Assembly (NCBI RefSeq): GCF_030679875.1
Contig: NZ_JAUXSP010000029.1
Coordinates: 62,001-126,000, forward strand
Origin: Phenylobacterium sp.
GTDB taxonomy: Bacteria; Pseudomonadota; Alphaproteobacteria; Caulobacterales; Caulobacteraceae
Direction of reading: 5' to 3'
Length of the DNA: 64,000 nucleotides
A program made the position numbers and the translations under genes. This document shows, piece after piece, positions 41,788 through 50,742 of the stretch (position 1 is its first letter; the number at the start of each line of letters is the position of its first letter). The notes under the pieces are model-generated. The model did not search any database, had not been told where the DNA came from, and saw only the letters and a list, made by a program, of their open reading frames with translations.

Positions 41788-43415
41788 GCCCCCACCTGCA
41801 CGCCAAGGTCCTGGTGGTCGAGGACTCCGAGACCCAGGCCATGGCCCTGCGGGGGCGCCTGGAGGCGGAGGGCTATACCGTCCAGACCGTCACCAGCGCC
41901 GAGGCGGCCCTTGAGCGTCTGAACGGCCCCCTGCCCGATCTGGTGGTCGCCGACTTTCACCTGCCCGGCATGGACGGCCGGGAGTTGTCACGCCAGCTGC
42001 GCCTGAACCGCCGGACGCGAACCCTGCCTCTGCTGATGCTCACCAGCGCCCGGGAACAGGACCTGGAGCGCCAGGGCCTGGAGAGCGGCGCGGACGCCTA
42101 TGTGTCCAAGTCCGCCGACATGGACGTGATGCTGGCCCGCCTGCGCGCGCTGCTGCGCCGCGGCCGCATGGCGGCCAGCGAGACGGCGGCGGACGCCGAC
42201 TTCCGGCCCGCCCAGGTCCTGGTCGTCCATGACAGCCTGACCCAGCGCCTTCGCCTGAGCGCCATTCTCGCCCAGGTGGGCTATGAGGTCCGCGAAGCCT
42301 CGGACGCAGCCACCGCCCTGGCCGAGGCCGACGAACATATCGCCTGTATCATCATGCCCGCCGCGGGCGCCGGGCTGGATGGTCTTGACCTCTGTCGACG
42401 CCTCGACCTGCGGCGCGAGCGGATGGCCCTCCCCTTCCAGATCGTCGTCATCGGCCCTGGCGCAGGCGACCCCCACGCCCTCGCCGCGGCGTTCGACGCC
42501 GGCGCCGATGACGTCACCGCAAGCTCAGACGAGGACGAGGTGCTGCGCATGCGGGTGCGCGCCCTGGTGCGCCGCAAGCTGCTGGCCGAAGAGACCCGGC
42601 GCTCCGAAGCCGCCGACGCCCGCGCTGCGGCCGCCGACAAGCTGGCCCGGGCCAATGCCGAGCTTGAAGCGGCGAACCAGCAGCTTCGTCAGGCCCAGGC
42701 CCAACTGGTCCAGTCGGCCAAGATGGCCTCGCTCGGCGAGCTGGTCGCCGGCATCGCCCACGAAATCAACAATCCGCTGGCCTTCATCCTGGGCCATCAG
42801 AACACCGTCGAACGCCTGACCCAGCAACTCGGCCAGCGCCCCGACGCCGCGGATGCCGCCGTGCTGGCGAAAATGACTGACCGGCTGGGCGCCATGCGGA
42901 TGGGTCTTCAGCGGATTCAGAGTCTGGTGATGAACCTGCGCAAGTTCTCCCGGCTGGATGAGGCCGAGAGCCAGAACCTCGACGTACCCGACGCCATCGA
43001 CACAGTGCTGGCCCTGCTGGCCCCCAAGCTGGGCGCCATCGAGGTTCGCAAAAGCCTGCAGGCTCGACCTATGCTCGTGGCCTCTCCGGCCCTGCTGAAC
43101 CAGGTGGTCATGAACGTTCTGTCCAACGCCGCAGACGCCCTGCGCGGCGCTGGCGTCATCGAGATCACCACCGAAGAGCACGACGGCCTCTATCGGATCG
43201 AAATCAATGACTCCGGTCCGGGCGTGCCGGAAGACGCTCGTGATCGGATATTCGAGCCGTTCTTCACCACCAAGCCCGTTGGCGACGGCACCGGGCTTGG
43301 CCTTGCCATTGCCTATGCCGTCGTGCGCGCCCACAAAGGCGAGATCAAGGTGGACAGCGGGCCCCTTGGGGGCGCGCGCTTTGTGATTGAGTTGCCCGTG
43401 GACGCCCAGGCATGA
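41784..43415 (+). CDS. Histidine kinase with two N-terminal receivers, the second degenerate
   Basis: The 543-residue soluble kinase starts with REC1 ([18 protein letters not shown]; acceptor Asp57 in [12 protein letters not shown]). REC2 (about 143-265) has its acceptor region as [13 protein letters not shown], with Pro192 where the aspartate belongs, and VVHDSL instead of an acidic pair. A coiled coil (about 270-310, [37 protein letters not shown]) leads to HisKA with His326 ([10 protein letters not shown]) and an HATPase ([28 protein letters not shown]). REC2 probably acts as a phosphate-independent adaptor. It is coupled by ATGA on both sides. The longer frame to 41358 covers cheB and is not coding. 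Confidence 0.92.
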   Translation: MSPHLHAKVLVVEDSETQAMALRGRLEAEGYTVQTVTSAEAALERLNGPLPDLVVADFHLPGMDGRELSRQLRLNRRTRTLPLLMLTSAREQDLERQGLESGADAYVSKSADMDVMLARLRALLRRGRMAASETAADADFRPAQVLVVHDSLTQRLRLSAILAQVGYEVREASDAATALAEADEHIACIIMPAAGAGLDGLDLCRRLDLRRERMALPFQIVVIGPGAGDPHALAAAFDAGADDVTASSDEDEVLRMRVRALVRRKLLAEETRRSEAADARAAAADKLARANAELEAANQQLRQAQAQLVQSAKMASLGELVAGIAHEINNPLAFILGHQNTVERLTQQLGQRPDAADAAVLAKMTDRLGAMRMGLQRIQSLVMNLRKFSRLDEAESQNLDVPDAIDTVLALLAPKLGAIEVRKSLQARPMLVASPALLNQVVMNVLSNAADALRGAGVIEITTEEHDGLYRIEINDSGPGVPEDARDRIFEPFFTTKPVGDGTGLGLAIAYAVVRAHKGEIKVDSGPLGGARFVIELPVDAQA

Positions 43416-45283
43416 TCCCCCTCACCTCCGCGCCCCTGATCCTGTTGGTCGATGACGAGCCGGACATCCTGGTGGCCCTCCAGGACCTGTTCGAGGACGA
43501 TTTCCAGGTGCTCACGGCGCACGGCGGCGCCGAGGCGTTGCGCCTTCTGGCCGGCGAGCCAGATGTGTCTGTGATCATTTCTGACCAGCGGATGCCGGAG
43601 ATGACCGGCGACGTGTTCCTCAGCCAGGCCCGGGAGGTGTCGGACGCCGAAGCCATCCTGCTGACCGGCTATGCCGATCTGAGTTCGGTCACCGCCGCCC
43701 TCAACAAGGGCGGCATCGTCGGTTACGCCGCCAAACCGTGGGACCCGGAAGCCCTGCGCGCCATGGTGAGCGCGGCGGCCGAGCGGCGCCAATTACGCCA
43801 GGCATTGAATGTAGAACGGTCGCTGCTGCGGGGGTTGATGGCCCACCTGCCGGCGGCGGTGACGGTCAAGGATCGCGAGGGCCGGCTCGTCCGCATCAAT
43901 CAGCGCAAGGCGCTGGCTCTTGGCATTGACATCGAAGCCAGCCTTGGACGGACGGAGGCTGACCTGGGCGGCGTCGATCGAACCGAGGCTGAGGTCCAGG
44001 CGGTGACGCAGGGCGAGACCGTTGAGGTGCTGGACGAGCGCGAGACCGAGGTTGGGACGCAGTGGTTGAAGACGGCCATTGTCCCTGTCCATGACTTCGG
44101 CGGCGAGGTGCGCCACCTGGTGATTGTCGAGCGCGATGTCACAGATGAGAAGCTGGCCGAGATGCACCTGCGCCAGTCCGACAAGCTGCGGGCCCTGGGA
44201 ACTCTGGCCGGTGGCGTGGCCCATGACTTCAATAATCTGCTGACCGCCATCATCGGGAGCCTGGAGCTGGCCACACGTCGCCTGGGCGACGAAGGGGCCG
44301 TCCGACGCTATCTCGACAACGCCAGCATGGCGGCTCAGAAGGGCGCGACCCTGACCCAGCGCCTGCTGGGCTTTAGCCGACAGACCGAAAGCCGCGGGGC
44401 CGAGGTGGTCAACCTGGTTGAAATCCTGTCCGAAACCCGGGACCTGGTGGAGCGCACCCTGGGGGGCGGCGCCAGGATCAGCTGGAACCTCGCCGACGGC
44501 CTGTGGCGATCAGCCATTGAGCCCGATCAGTTCGAACTCGCCCTGCTGAACCTGGCGGTCAATGCGCGCGACGCCATGCCAGACGGTGGCCGGATCACCA
44601 TCTCGGCCTGGAACCAGACGCTTGAGACGCCCGAGCTCCAGCTGGATCTGCCGGTGGGGGACTATGCCGTCGTCTCGGTGCACGACACAGGCGCCGGCAT
44701 GACGCCTGAGGTTCTGGCTCGGGTGCTGGAACCCTTTTTCACCACTAAGCCCGTGGGCAAGGGGACCGGTCTTGGCCTCCCCATGGCCTATGGATTCGCA
44801 CAGCGGTCCGGCGGCGCCCTGGAGATTTGCAGCGCGCCGGGCGAGGGCACGGAGGTAAAGATCTACCTCCCGCGCGCCCATCCCGCGCCAGTCGAGGCCA
44901 GCCAGACCCTGGAGAGCGGTGGCGCGGCCATTGGCGGCCAGACCCGGCGCATCCTGGTGGTCGATGACGAGGCCCCGGTTCGCGCGGTCACCTCAGGCTT
45001 CCTGCGTGATTGCGGGCACGAGGTCGTGGAGGCCGACGGCGCCGAGATGGCGCTGGCCCTGCTGGCCACCAACGGGACCTTCGACCTCGCCCTGGTGGAC
45101 TTCGCCATGCCGGGTGTGAATGGGGTGGAGTTCGCCCGCCGCGCGCGGCCCGACTGGCCCGACCTGCCGATCATCCTGATCACCGGCTATTTCGACGTCG
45201 AAGTGCCCGACGACATCACCCTCGTCCACAAGCCCTTCAGTAACGCCACCCTGCAGGCGGCCCTGGGACGGGCCTGGGGCTAG
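43412..45283 (+). CDS. Histidine kinase REC-PAS-HisKA-HATPase-REC
   Basis: The 623-residue kinase has an RpfG-like N-terminal receiver (LLVDDEPDILVALQDLF; Asp58 in VIISDQRMPEMTG), a PAS domain (about 130-245, AAVTVKDREGRLVRINQRKALAL), a HisKA/HATPase pair with His271 ([48 protein letters not shown]) and a C-terminal receiver (VVDDEAPVRAVTSGFL; acceptor Asp563 in LALVDFAMPGVNG). It is the last gene of the chemosensory operon and starts by ATGA overlap. It most likely receives or returns phosphate from the CheA side. No downstream DNA-binding or diguanylate cyclase output gene is present. Confidence 0.92.
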   Translation: MIPLTSAPLILLVDDEPDILVALQDLFEDDFQVLTAHGGAEALRLLAGEPDVSVIISDQRMPEMTGDVFLSQAREVSDAEAILLTGYADLSSVTAALNKGGIVGYAAKPWDPEALRAMVSAAAERRQLRQALNVERSLLRGLMAHLPAAVTVKDREGRLVRINQRKALALGIDIEASLGRTEADLGGVDRTEAEVQAVTQGETVEVLDERETEVGTQWLKTAIVPVHDFGGEVRHLVIVERDVTDEKLAEMHLRQSDKLRALGTLAGGVAHDFNNLLTAIIGSLELATRRLGDEGAVRRYLDNASMAAQKGATLTQRLLGFSRQTESRGAEVVNLVEILSETRDLVERTLGGGARISWNLADGLWRSAIEPDQFELALLNLAVNARDAMPDGGRITISAWNQTLETPELQLDLPVGDYAVVSVHDTGAGMTPEVLARVLEPFFTTKPVGKGTGLGLPMAYGFAQRSGGALEICSAPGEGTEVKIYLPRAHPAPVEASQTLESGGAAIGGQTRRILVVDDEAPVRAVTSGFLRDCGHEVVEADGAEMALALLATNGTFDLALVDFAMPGVNGVEFARRARPDWPDLPIILITGYFDVEVPDDITLVHKPFSNATLQAALGRAWG

Positions 45284-45298
45284 GGCCTCTTAGACTCT

Positions 45299-45790
45299 CT
45301 AGTAGATCCCCATGGCGAGACCAGCCGCCAGCGCCGCGCCGAGTTCGCCGCACCGCGCCAGGTCTGCAGCGCCGATCTGCTTTTCCGCCAGTATGGCCTC
45401 TGGGGTCTGGGCGTGGGTGCAGACGATGATCGGGTCAGCCACCGGTCTCAGCCGCCAGCCTGTGGCGATGCGGGCCATCTGACGCACCGCATTCTCCCCG
45501 TCGCTTCCGGCGCAGACCATGAGGGCGTAGGGCCGCCCCTCGATCTTGCCGAGGACCTGATAATAGGCCTGGTCGAAGAAGGCCTTCATCTCCCCGGTGA
45601 TGGCCGCCAGGTTTTCCGGACACACAAACAGGTAGCCGTTGGCCTCCAGCACATCGGCGGCGGTCGCAGAGGGCGCTTCCAGGAAACGCACCTCGACGTC
45701 TCCTGTGTCCCGCGCGCTCGCGGCCGCCGCCTCAGCCATCTGTCTGGCCCCGCCGGTGCGGGAGTGATGGACAATGAGCAGGACTTTCAT
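45299..45790 (-). CDS. Flavodoxin-like / NADPH-dependent FMN reductase-like protein
   Basis: The 163-residue protein has a flavodoxin fold with an FMN-phosphate loop VHHSRTGGARQMAEAAAA at the N-terminus. VRFLEAPSATAADVLEANGYLFVCPENLAAITGEMKAFFDQAYYQ matches the WrbA/NADPH-dependent FMN reductase side, and YALMVCAGSDGENAVRQMARI follows. It would carry electrons or reduce quinones/FMN. It is convergent with the chemosensory operon (15-base gap). It does not look coupled to a neighbour on its own strand; the next gene upstream at 45979 faces away. Confidence 0.83.
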   Translation of the reverse strand: MKVLLIVHHSRTGGARQMAEAAAASARDTGDVEVRFLEAPSATAADVLEANGYLFVCPENLAAITGEMKAFFDQAYYQVLGKIEGRPYALMVCAGSDGENAVRQMARIATGWRLRPVADPIIVCTHAQTPEAILAEKQIGAADLARCGELGAALAAGLAMGIY

Positions 45791-45978
45791 TGAAGCCTTC
45801 TAGCGGATTCAGCGGCGAATTGAGGATGGTTTGGCGCCCGACCACCACTCCAGCCTGTCGCCTTTCCGACGAACGGCCAGAAAAACGCTGGCTTCACCGC
45901 TGGTTTTGCGATTTCGCGCAGCGACCAGGGGAACCCAGAGGCTGATCTACGGATTTCTTCGCCCAACAGGAGATATCC

Positions 45979-46923
45979 ATGGCCACGATTCAAGGCTTGG
46001 GCCTTCAGAGCGCCCCCGCCGCCGGCTTCGCCGATCCCAACAGCCTCCATCGGGGGCTGGCGCGTTGGAACCGCAGTCGGCTCTCGCCGACGATCCCCCG
46101 CAATGACTGGCGGCTCGAGTTGAACCGCGATCTGCGGATGCAGATGAAGGAAGGCGAGTTCATTGAGGCGTTTCGCGCCCGCATACAGGATGAACTCAGC
46201 GCGGTTCCCACCGATCCAGAGGGCTTCATCACCTGGTTCGAAGGCTTGAAGGACAATGGCCCGGGCCAGTGGGACCCCCTGTTTGACTGGCTGGCCACCG
46301 AGGCTGATCTGGAACAGCTCTCCTGGTTTCTGACGCAGGAAGCCGCCGGGGAGGCCGGGTTCGATGACCTTGTCGCCCTGACCCAGGTCAAGCTGCCGGC
46401 CCGTCCGAAGCTGGAGCTCGCCCGGAACTACTGGGATGAGATGGGCCGCGGCAATATGGGCGGCATGCACGGGCCGATGCTCGACATGACCGTGCAGGGC
46501 CTGGAGCTCGCCCCCACCGTCGATGGCACCCTGTGGCAGTCCCTGGCGCTGGCCAACACCATGACCGCCTTCGCCGCCACCCGACGATACGCCTACCATT
46601 CGGTGGGCGCCCTGGGGGTCGTGGAACTGACGGCGCCGACCCGGGTCGCTTCGGTGGCCGCGGGCCTCAAGCGGCTCGGCGTCGCGCCCAAGCTGCGCAA
46701 GTATTTCGATCTGCACGCCGTGCTCGATGTGGAGCACTCCAAGGCGTGGAACGCCGAGGCCCTGCTGCCGCTGGCCCAGGATCACCCGGAGGTGCTGCCG
46801 GCCATCGCCGAAGGGGCGATCATGCGGCTGCGCTGCGGCGAGCAATGCTTCGAGGCCTATCGCGCCTTCCTGTGGGCCGGCGCCCGCACCAGTCAGCCCG
46901 TGATCCTCAAGGAATCGGCCTGA
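45979..46923 (+). CDS. Iron-containing redox enzyme-like protein (haem-oxygenase fold)
   Basis: The 314-residue helical protein looks like the haem-oxygenase-like diiron oxidase group. Candidate metal ligands along the helices are E121/E125 (TQEAAGEAGFDDL), E154 and H164 (YWDEMGRGNMGGMHGPML), E216, and H246, D250, H253 (DLHAVLDVEHSKAW), then an LxCGEQCFEAY helix. Such enzymes perform varied O2-dependent oxidations (for example UndA or BesC), so the substrate is open. AGGAG is 6-8 bases before the ATG. It is divergent from the flavodoxin-like gene, a possible electron donor, across 188 bases. The assignment rests on fold-level motifs only. Confidence 0.72.
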   Translation: MATIQGLGLQSAPAAGFADPNSLHRGLARWNRSRLSPTIPRNDWRLELNRDLRMQMKEGEFIEAFRARIQDELSAVPTDPEGFITWFEGLKDNGPGQWDPLFDWLATEADLEQLSWFLTQEAAGEAGFDDLVALTQVKLPARPKLELARNYWDEMGRGNMGGMHGPMLDMTVQGLELAPTVDGTLWQSLALANTMTAFAATRRYAYHSVGALGVVELTAPTRVASVAAGLKRLGVAPKLRKYFDLHAVLDVEHSKAWNAEALLPLAQDHPEVLPAIAEGAIMRLRCGEQCFEAYRAFLWAGARTSQPVILKESA

Positions 46924-46940
46924 CCGGCGCAGCGGACGCT

Positions 46941-48416
46941 TCAGTCCCCCTTGGAGGACTTGCGGTAGTCCAGGGGCGGGGCGCGGTCGCCGACCATCGC
47001 CGTATAGGTGAAGTCAGCCCCACGCCGCTCCAAGAGCTCGGCCTTGGCCACATCGATCAGGGCGGGCTCACGCAAGAGCCTCGCGCCGGCGAGCGCCAGG
47101 GTCTTGGCCGCCACCTCGGCGCCCTTTGAACCAATGCTGGTCCCACCGGCGGCCACAGCCTGCCAGCTGTGCGCCGACGTGCCAGGCACCCAGGTGGCCG
47201 CCCCCATGCCCGCCGTGGGGGTGACCCAGCTCACATCAGCCACGTCGGTGGAGCCGCCGCCGCCGCCGCCGATGGCGTAGGGGCGGATTTCGCTGGCCGG
47301 AACGGGCGTACGCCCGGCCGGGAGGTGCGCGCGCATCGCCTGGGCGAAGGCCGTCTCCTCGGCGTTCCAGACGGGCGCGCCGACTTCGCGCAACGCGTTG
47401 TCCATCACCTGGCCCAGGGTGTCGTTCACCAGCATGTTGTAGACCCCGCCGGTCTGCTCGAAGCTGACTGAGGTCTCGGTGGCCAGGGCGGCGCCCTCGG
47501 CGGCTTTCTGCATGCGGGCGAAGACGTCCCGGACGATCTGCGGATCGGCGTGTCGGACGTAGTAGTAGACCTCGGCCTTGTCTGGCACGACATTGGGCGC
47601 CGCGCCGCCGTCGCTGATCACGTAGTGGATGCGGGTCCCGTCTGGAATGTGCTCACGCAGATAGTTCACCGCCACGTTCATGATCTCGACCCCGTCCAGG
47701 GCTGAGCGGCCCCGGAACGGCGCGGCCGAGGCGTGCGAAGAGGCGCCGGCGAAGCGGAACTTGCCTGAGATATTGGCCAGCGACACGCTCTGGGCGGCGC
47801 TGTTCCCGTCGCTCGGATGCCAGTGCAGGGTCGCGTCCACATCGGCGAACAGGCCCTCGCGGACCATATAGACCTTGCCAGAGCCCCCCTCCTCGGCCGG
47901 CGCGCCATAGACGCGAATCTCGCCGCCGACATTGTTAGCCTTCATCCAGGCCGCCAGGCTCTGGGCCGCAGCCACGGAAGCCGCGCCAAAGAGATGGTGG
48001 CCGCAGGCGTGGCCAGCGATCTGACCGGCGATCGGCGCGGGTTCGGGCCGCGCCTCCTGGGCCAGCCCCGGCAGGGCGTCAAACTCCGCCAGGATGGCGA
48101 TGACCGGGCCCGGGCCGTTCTTGAAACTCCCCACGAACGCGGTCGGCATGCCGGCCACCCCCGGCTCCACCGCGAAGCCAGCGCTCTTCAGCTCTGACTG
48201 CAACAGGGCCGAGCTTTTGGTCTCCTGGTAGCCGACCTCTGCGAACTCCCAGATCTGATGGGCGACATCAGCCATGCGCGGGGCGCCGCTTTCGACGCTG
48301 GCGATCAGGGTCTGCTTGTCCTCGGGGGTCACCTGCGCGTTGGCGGGTGCGGTCGACAGCATGAGTGACAGGCTGGCGGCCCCCATCAGGGCGATCTTGA
48401 AAGCGGCGCGGCGCAT
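46941..48416 (-). CDS. Exported M20-family amidohydrolase/peptidase
   Basis: The 491-residue protein has a signal peptide (FKIALMGAASLSLMLSTAPANA) and the M20 metalloamidase pattern of AbgB-type amidohydrolases: EFAEVGYQETKSSALL, AEFDALPGL, GHACGHHLFGAASVAAA (metal Cys/His) and GAPAEEGGSGKVYMV (catalytic/metal Glu), then a dimerisation domain with SSHASAAPFRGRSALDGVEIM and GGGGGGSTDVADVSW near the C-terminus. It would hydrolyse an N-acyl or aminobenzoyl amide outside the cytoplasm. The frame is open upstream to 48674, but the start at 48416 gives the signal peptide. Confidence 0.92.
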   Translation of the reverse strand: MRRAAFKIALMGAASLSLMLSTAPANAQVTPEDKQTLIASVESGAPRMADVAHQIWEFAEVGYQETKSSALLQSELKSAGFAVEPGVAGMPTAFVGSFKNGPGPVIAILAEFDALPGLAQEARPEPAPIAGQIAGHACGHHLFGAASVAAAQSLAAWMKANNVGGEIRVYGAPAEEGGSGKVYMVREGLFADVDATLHWHPSDGNSAAQSVSLANISGKFRFAGASSHASAAPFRGRSALDGVEIMNVAVNYLREHIPDGTRIHYVISDGGAAPNVVPDKAEVYYYVRHADPQIVRDVFARMQKAAEGAALATETSVSFEQTGGVYNMLVNDTLGQVMDNALREVGAPVWNAEETAFAQAMRAHLPAGRTPVPASEIRPYAIGGGGGGSTDVADVSWVTPTAGMGAATWVPGTSAHSWQAVAAGGTSIGSKGAEVAAKTLALAGARLLREPALIDVAKAELLERRGADFTYTAMVGDRAPPLDYRKSSKGD

Positions 48417-48582
48417 GGGCGGACTCCGAAGGACTGGGATTTCAGGGGCGTCAGCCCCGCTGGCCAGACATCCTCTGCCGATGCCGGACCAATGCAAGTC
48501 GGCGCGGACGGTCGGCGCGGAATCCAGAAATGGCGGCGTGCAGGGGGAATTACCGCCCACACGCCGCCGAATATGGCGCCTC

Positions 48583-49431
48583 TCAGTGCGCCAGTAGCAC
48601 CGGCACCGGGGGCGACTCCAGCATGCTGCGGGTCGCGCCCCCCAGGACAAACTCCCGGGCTCGCGAGTGGCCAAAGGCCCCCATGACCAGAAGGTCGGCC
48701 TCGGACCTTAGGGCGACGTGATCGAGCACTGAGCCGATCTTGGCGCCCGCTGAGTCGAATTCCTGCGATTCCGCAACAATTCCATGGCGCCCCAGATAGC
48801 GAATGAGATCCTGGGCTGCGCCAGCCCCGGCGCTGGCCTTCTCGTTCAAGACCGTGAGAACCACCACCTTGCGCGCCGAAACCAGGGCAGGAAGGGCGGC
48901 CGCCACCGCAGCCGCAGCAGAACGGCTGCCGTCCCAGGCCACCACGACCGTACCCAGCCCTCCCTGGGCGGGCCTTGTCTCATTCGGACGGAAAATCACC
49001 ACAGGGCGACCAGACGAAAAGATCATCGCCTCAGCCACGCCCTGATAGGCGGCGGCTTCCCGGCCATAGGGGATGACGCACAGGTCTCGGGTGCGGGCCA
49101 GCCTGGCCGTCAGTTCCGGTGTCTGAAACACCTCGGCCGCAGGCGACAGGCGTCCTCCGAACACGCCGAGGGTCTTGGCGCCCGTCTCGAACCTGTCGAG
49201 AAGGTTCTCCGCGTTCTGCCGGCTGCGGGCCTCTTCGGCCTTGGCCATGTCGCCAAGCTTCAGGGCGAAGTCGGCGAGGCGGTTGGTTTTCAACGGTATG
49301 GAGACTTGCGGCGCCAGGGCGGTGACCTGCTCCCCGAGCGCCGCGCAGAGGGCCAGACCCTGGTCGAGCGCGAGATCCGGCGTGGGATCAGGATAGGTCT
49401 CAAGATGAAGCAGGATGTCTTTGTAGGCCAA
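48583..49431 (-). CDS. Universal stress protein (tandem UspA domains)
   Basis: The 282-residue protein has two UspA-like halves. The second carries the ATP-binding signature GAFGHSRAREFVLGGATRSML near 255-275, and the first is degenerate. It starts at TTG 49431, with GGAG about 9 bases before it. Usp proteins aid survival under energy or oxygen limitation. It lies in a group with DUF883, OmpW, acetate kinase and phosphotransacetylase genes; two FNR/FixK boxes lie within this group, which suggests low-oxygen induction, although no box directly precedes this gene. Confidence 0.92.
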   Translation of the reverse strand: MAYKDILLHLETYPDPTPDLALDQGLALCAALGEQVTALAPQVSIPLKTNRLADFALKLGDMAKAEEARSRQNAENLLDRFETGAKTLGVFGGRLSPAAEVFQTPELTARLARTRDLCVIPYGREAAAYQGVAEAMIFSSGRPVVIFRPNETRPAQGGLGTVVVAWDGSRSAAAAVAAALPALVSARKVVVLTVLNEKASAGAGAAQDLIRYLGRHGIVAESQEFDSAGAKIGSVLDHVALRSEADLLVMGAFGHSRAREFVLGGATRSMLESPPVPVLLAH

Positions 49432-49458
49432 GGCGAAATCTCCAGTCCAAGCAACAGG

Positions 49459-49501
49459 GGCTCTCGCCCCCGAGCCCGAAGAGGGCCTGAAGGCGAGAGC
49501 C
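49459..49501. terminator. Inverted repeat between the DUF883 and universal stress genes
   Basis: A perfect 10-bp stem GGCTCTCGCC (49459-49468) / GGCGAGAGCC (49492-49501) encloses a GC-rich loop. An 18-bp perfect palindrome, CCGCAGCCCGGGCTGCGG, follows at 49510-49527, next to the DUF883 stop. These probably end the DUF883 transcript ahead of the universal stress gene. Confidence 0.5.
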
Positions 49502-49532
49502 GATGATGTCCGCAGCCCGGGCTGCGGCGGTC

Positions 49533-49859
49533 TCAGCCCTTCTTGCGGCGCTCAGCCACTAGCAGGCTGATCAGCAGCGCTGCGGCGGTCAAGGCTGCGC
49601 CTGCCGACACGATCGGATGCTCCTTGACCTCCTGGACAGCCTTCTCGGCCATGGCCTTGGCCGGCTTGGCCTTTTCCGACAAGGCGTCAGCGGCCTTGCG
49701 CACCGCCACGGCGGCCTTGGCGATGGCCTCCTCGCTTTCGTCAGACAGGCTCTCCGCCGCTGAACGCAGGGCCCGGGCGACGTCTTCCAGGGTCTCGTCG
49801 ATGTTCTCCCGCAAATCCTTGACGTCTTCGCGGAGGTCTTTGCTGATGGATTTCGACAT
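49533..49859 (-). CDS. DUF883/ElaB-like membrane-anchored protein
   Basis: The 108-residue protein has a long charged amphipathic helix (KDLREDVKDLRENIDETLEDVARALRSAAESL) and an Ala/Lys-rich helix (about 50-75). It ends with HPIVSAGAALTAAALLISLLVAERRKKG, a C-terminal membrane anchor. This matches DUF883/ElaB proteins, which bind the inner membrane and, in enterobacteria, the ribosome or stress response. The ATG at 49859 has AAGGAG about 10 bases upstream. An FNR/FixK box (49916-49929) is centred about 63 bases upstream, so it is probably induced at low oxygen. Confidence 0.85.
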   Translation of the reverse strand: MSKSISKDLREDVKDLRENIDETLEDVARALRSAAESLSDESEEAIAKAAVAVRKAADALSEKAKPAKAMAEKAVQEVKEHPIVSAGAALTAAALLISLLVAERRKKG

Positions 49860-49915
49860 GGGGCGGCTCCTTGGGGTTGCGCACGTCATCAGGCGCCATC
49901 CCACAGGGCGTCGCC

Positions 49916-49929
49916 TTGACCAGCATCAA
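49916..49929. promoter_or_regulatory. FNR/FixK box, DUF883 side
   Basis: TTGACCAGCATCAA fits the TTGA-N6-TCAA consensus exactly. Its centre is about 63 bases upstream of the DUF883 ATG and it lies in the 176-base divergent region with ompW. Confidence 0.6.
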
Positions 49930-49958
49930 ACCGCCGCAAGGTCGCCCCACAGTTCAGC

Positions 49959-49972
49959 TTGAGCCAGATCAA
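49959..49972. promoter_or_regulatory. FNR/FixK box, ompW side
   Basis: TTGAGCCAGATCAA fits TTGA-N6-TCAA exactly. Its centre lies about 70 bases before the ompW ATG and 43 bases from the first box, so each divergent gene has its own site. Confidence 0.62.
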
Positions 49973-50035
49973 GGAGCCCCTTTGCGGGCAGGCGCATCAC
50001 CCGGCCACGGTCATACCGTCAATAAGGGGATAGTC

Positions 50036-50680
50036 ATGAAAACCACCGCCGTTCTTGCCGCCGGCCTCGCCCTCGCGCTGGCCGGGACCGCCCAGGCCCA
50101 GGAGTTCCAGCCGAAGACCGCAGGGACAAAGATGCTCAATGTCCGGGTGACCTCGGTCGACCCAGAGGCTGGAGATCCCATCACCACCCTGGCCGGCGCC
50201 CCGACGGGCCTGCGCGCCGAGGTGAACGCCGACGTTATGCCGACCATCGGTCTGAGCTACTTCTTCACCGACAATGTCGCTGTCGAGGTCATCGCCGGCA
50301 CCACCAAGCACACGGTCACCGCCAAGGGCCCGGCCACCGACCTGAAGGTCAAGGAGACCTGGGTCCTCCCCCCGGTGGTCTCCCTTCAGTACCACTTCGC
50401 CCCGGCGGCCAAGGTCAGCCCCTATGTGGGCGCGGGCGTGAACTACATGATTTTCTACAACGGGTCGGACAAGAACGGCTTCGATCTCGACATCGACAAC
50501 GGCTTCGGCTTCGCCCTCCAGGCCGGCGTGGACGTCGCCATGAGCGGGCCCTGGAGCGCCAATCTTGACGTGAAGAAGGTGTTCTTCGAGACCGACGCCA
50601 CCGATAACCGCAATGGCGTGAAGTCGACCGTGAAGCTCGATCCCTGGGTCGTGTCGGCGGGCTTCGGCTACAAGTTCTAG
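50036..50680 (+). CDS. ompW: OmpW-family outer-membrane protein
   Basis: The 214-residue protein has a signal peptide (KTTAVLAAGLALALAGTAQAQ) and an eight-stranded barrel with the OmpW pattern: LNVRVTSVDPEAGDPI, the conserved PTIGLSYFFTDNVAVEVIAGTTKHTV, VLPPVVSLQYHFAPAAKVSPYVGAGVNYMIFY, and a terminal strand ending in Phe (SAGFGYKF). OmpW is a small hydrophobic channel, commonly FNR-controlled in Gram-negatives. AAGGGG precedes the ATG, and an FNR/FixK box is about 70 bases upstream. It is followed by a good terminator. Confidence 0.94.
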   Translation: MKTTAVLAAGLALALAGTAQAQEFQPKTAGTKMLNVRVTSVDPEAGDPITTLAGAPTGLRAEVNADVMPTIGLSYFFTDNVAVEVIAGTTKHTVTAKGPATDLKVKETWVLPPVVSLQYHFAPAAKVSPYVGAGVNYMIFYNGSDKNGFDLDIDNGFGFALQAGVDVAMSGPWSANLDVKKVFFETDATDNRNGVKSTVKLDPWVVSAGFGYKF

Positions 50681-50706
50681 AACAGGTCGCAGACCAGTTC
50701 CACGGT

Positions 50707-50735
50707 AGGCCCCGGCGTTCGCCGTCGGGGCCTTT
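50707..50735. terminator. Rho-independent terminator between ompW and ackA
   Basis: AGGCCCCG (50707-50714) and CGGGGCCTTT (50726-50735) form a stem with a TTCG-containing loop, ending in TTT on the plus strand. It lies between convergent genes and can serve both. Confidence 0.75.
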
Positions 50736-50742
50736 CGCGCGT

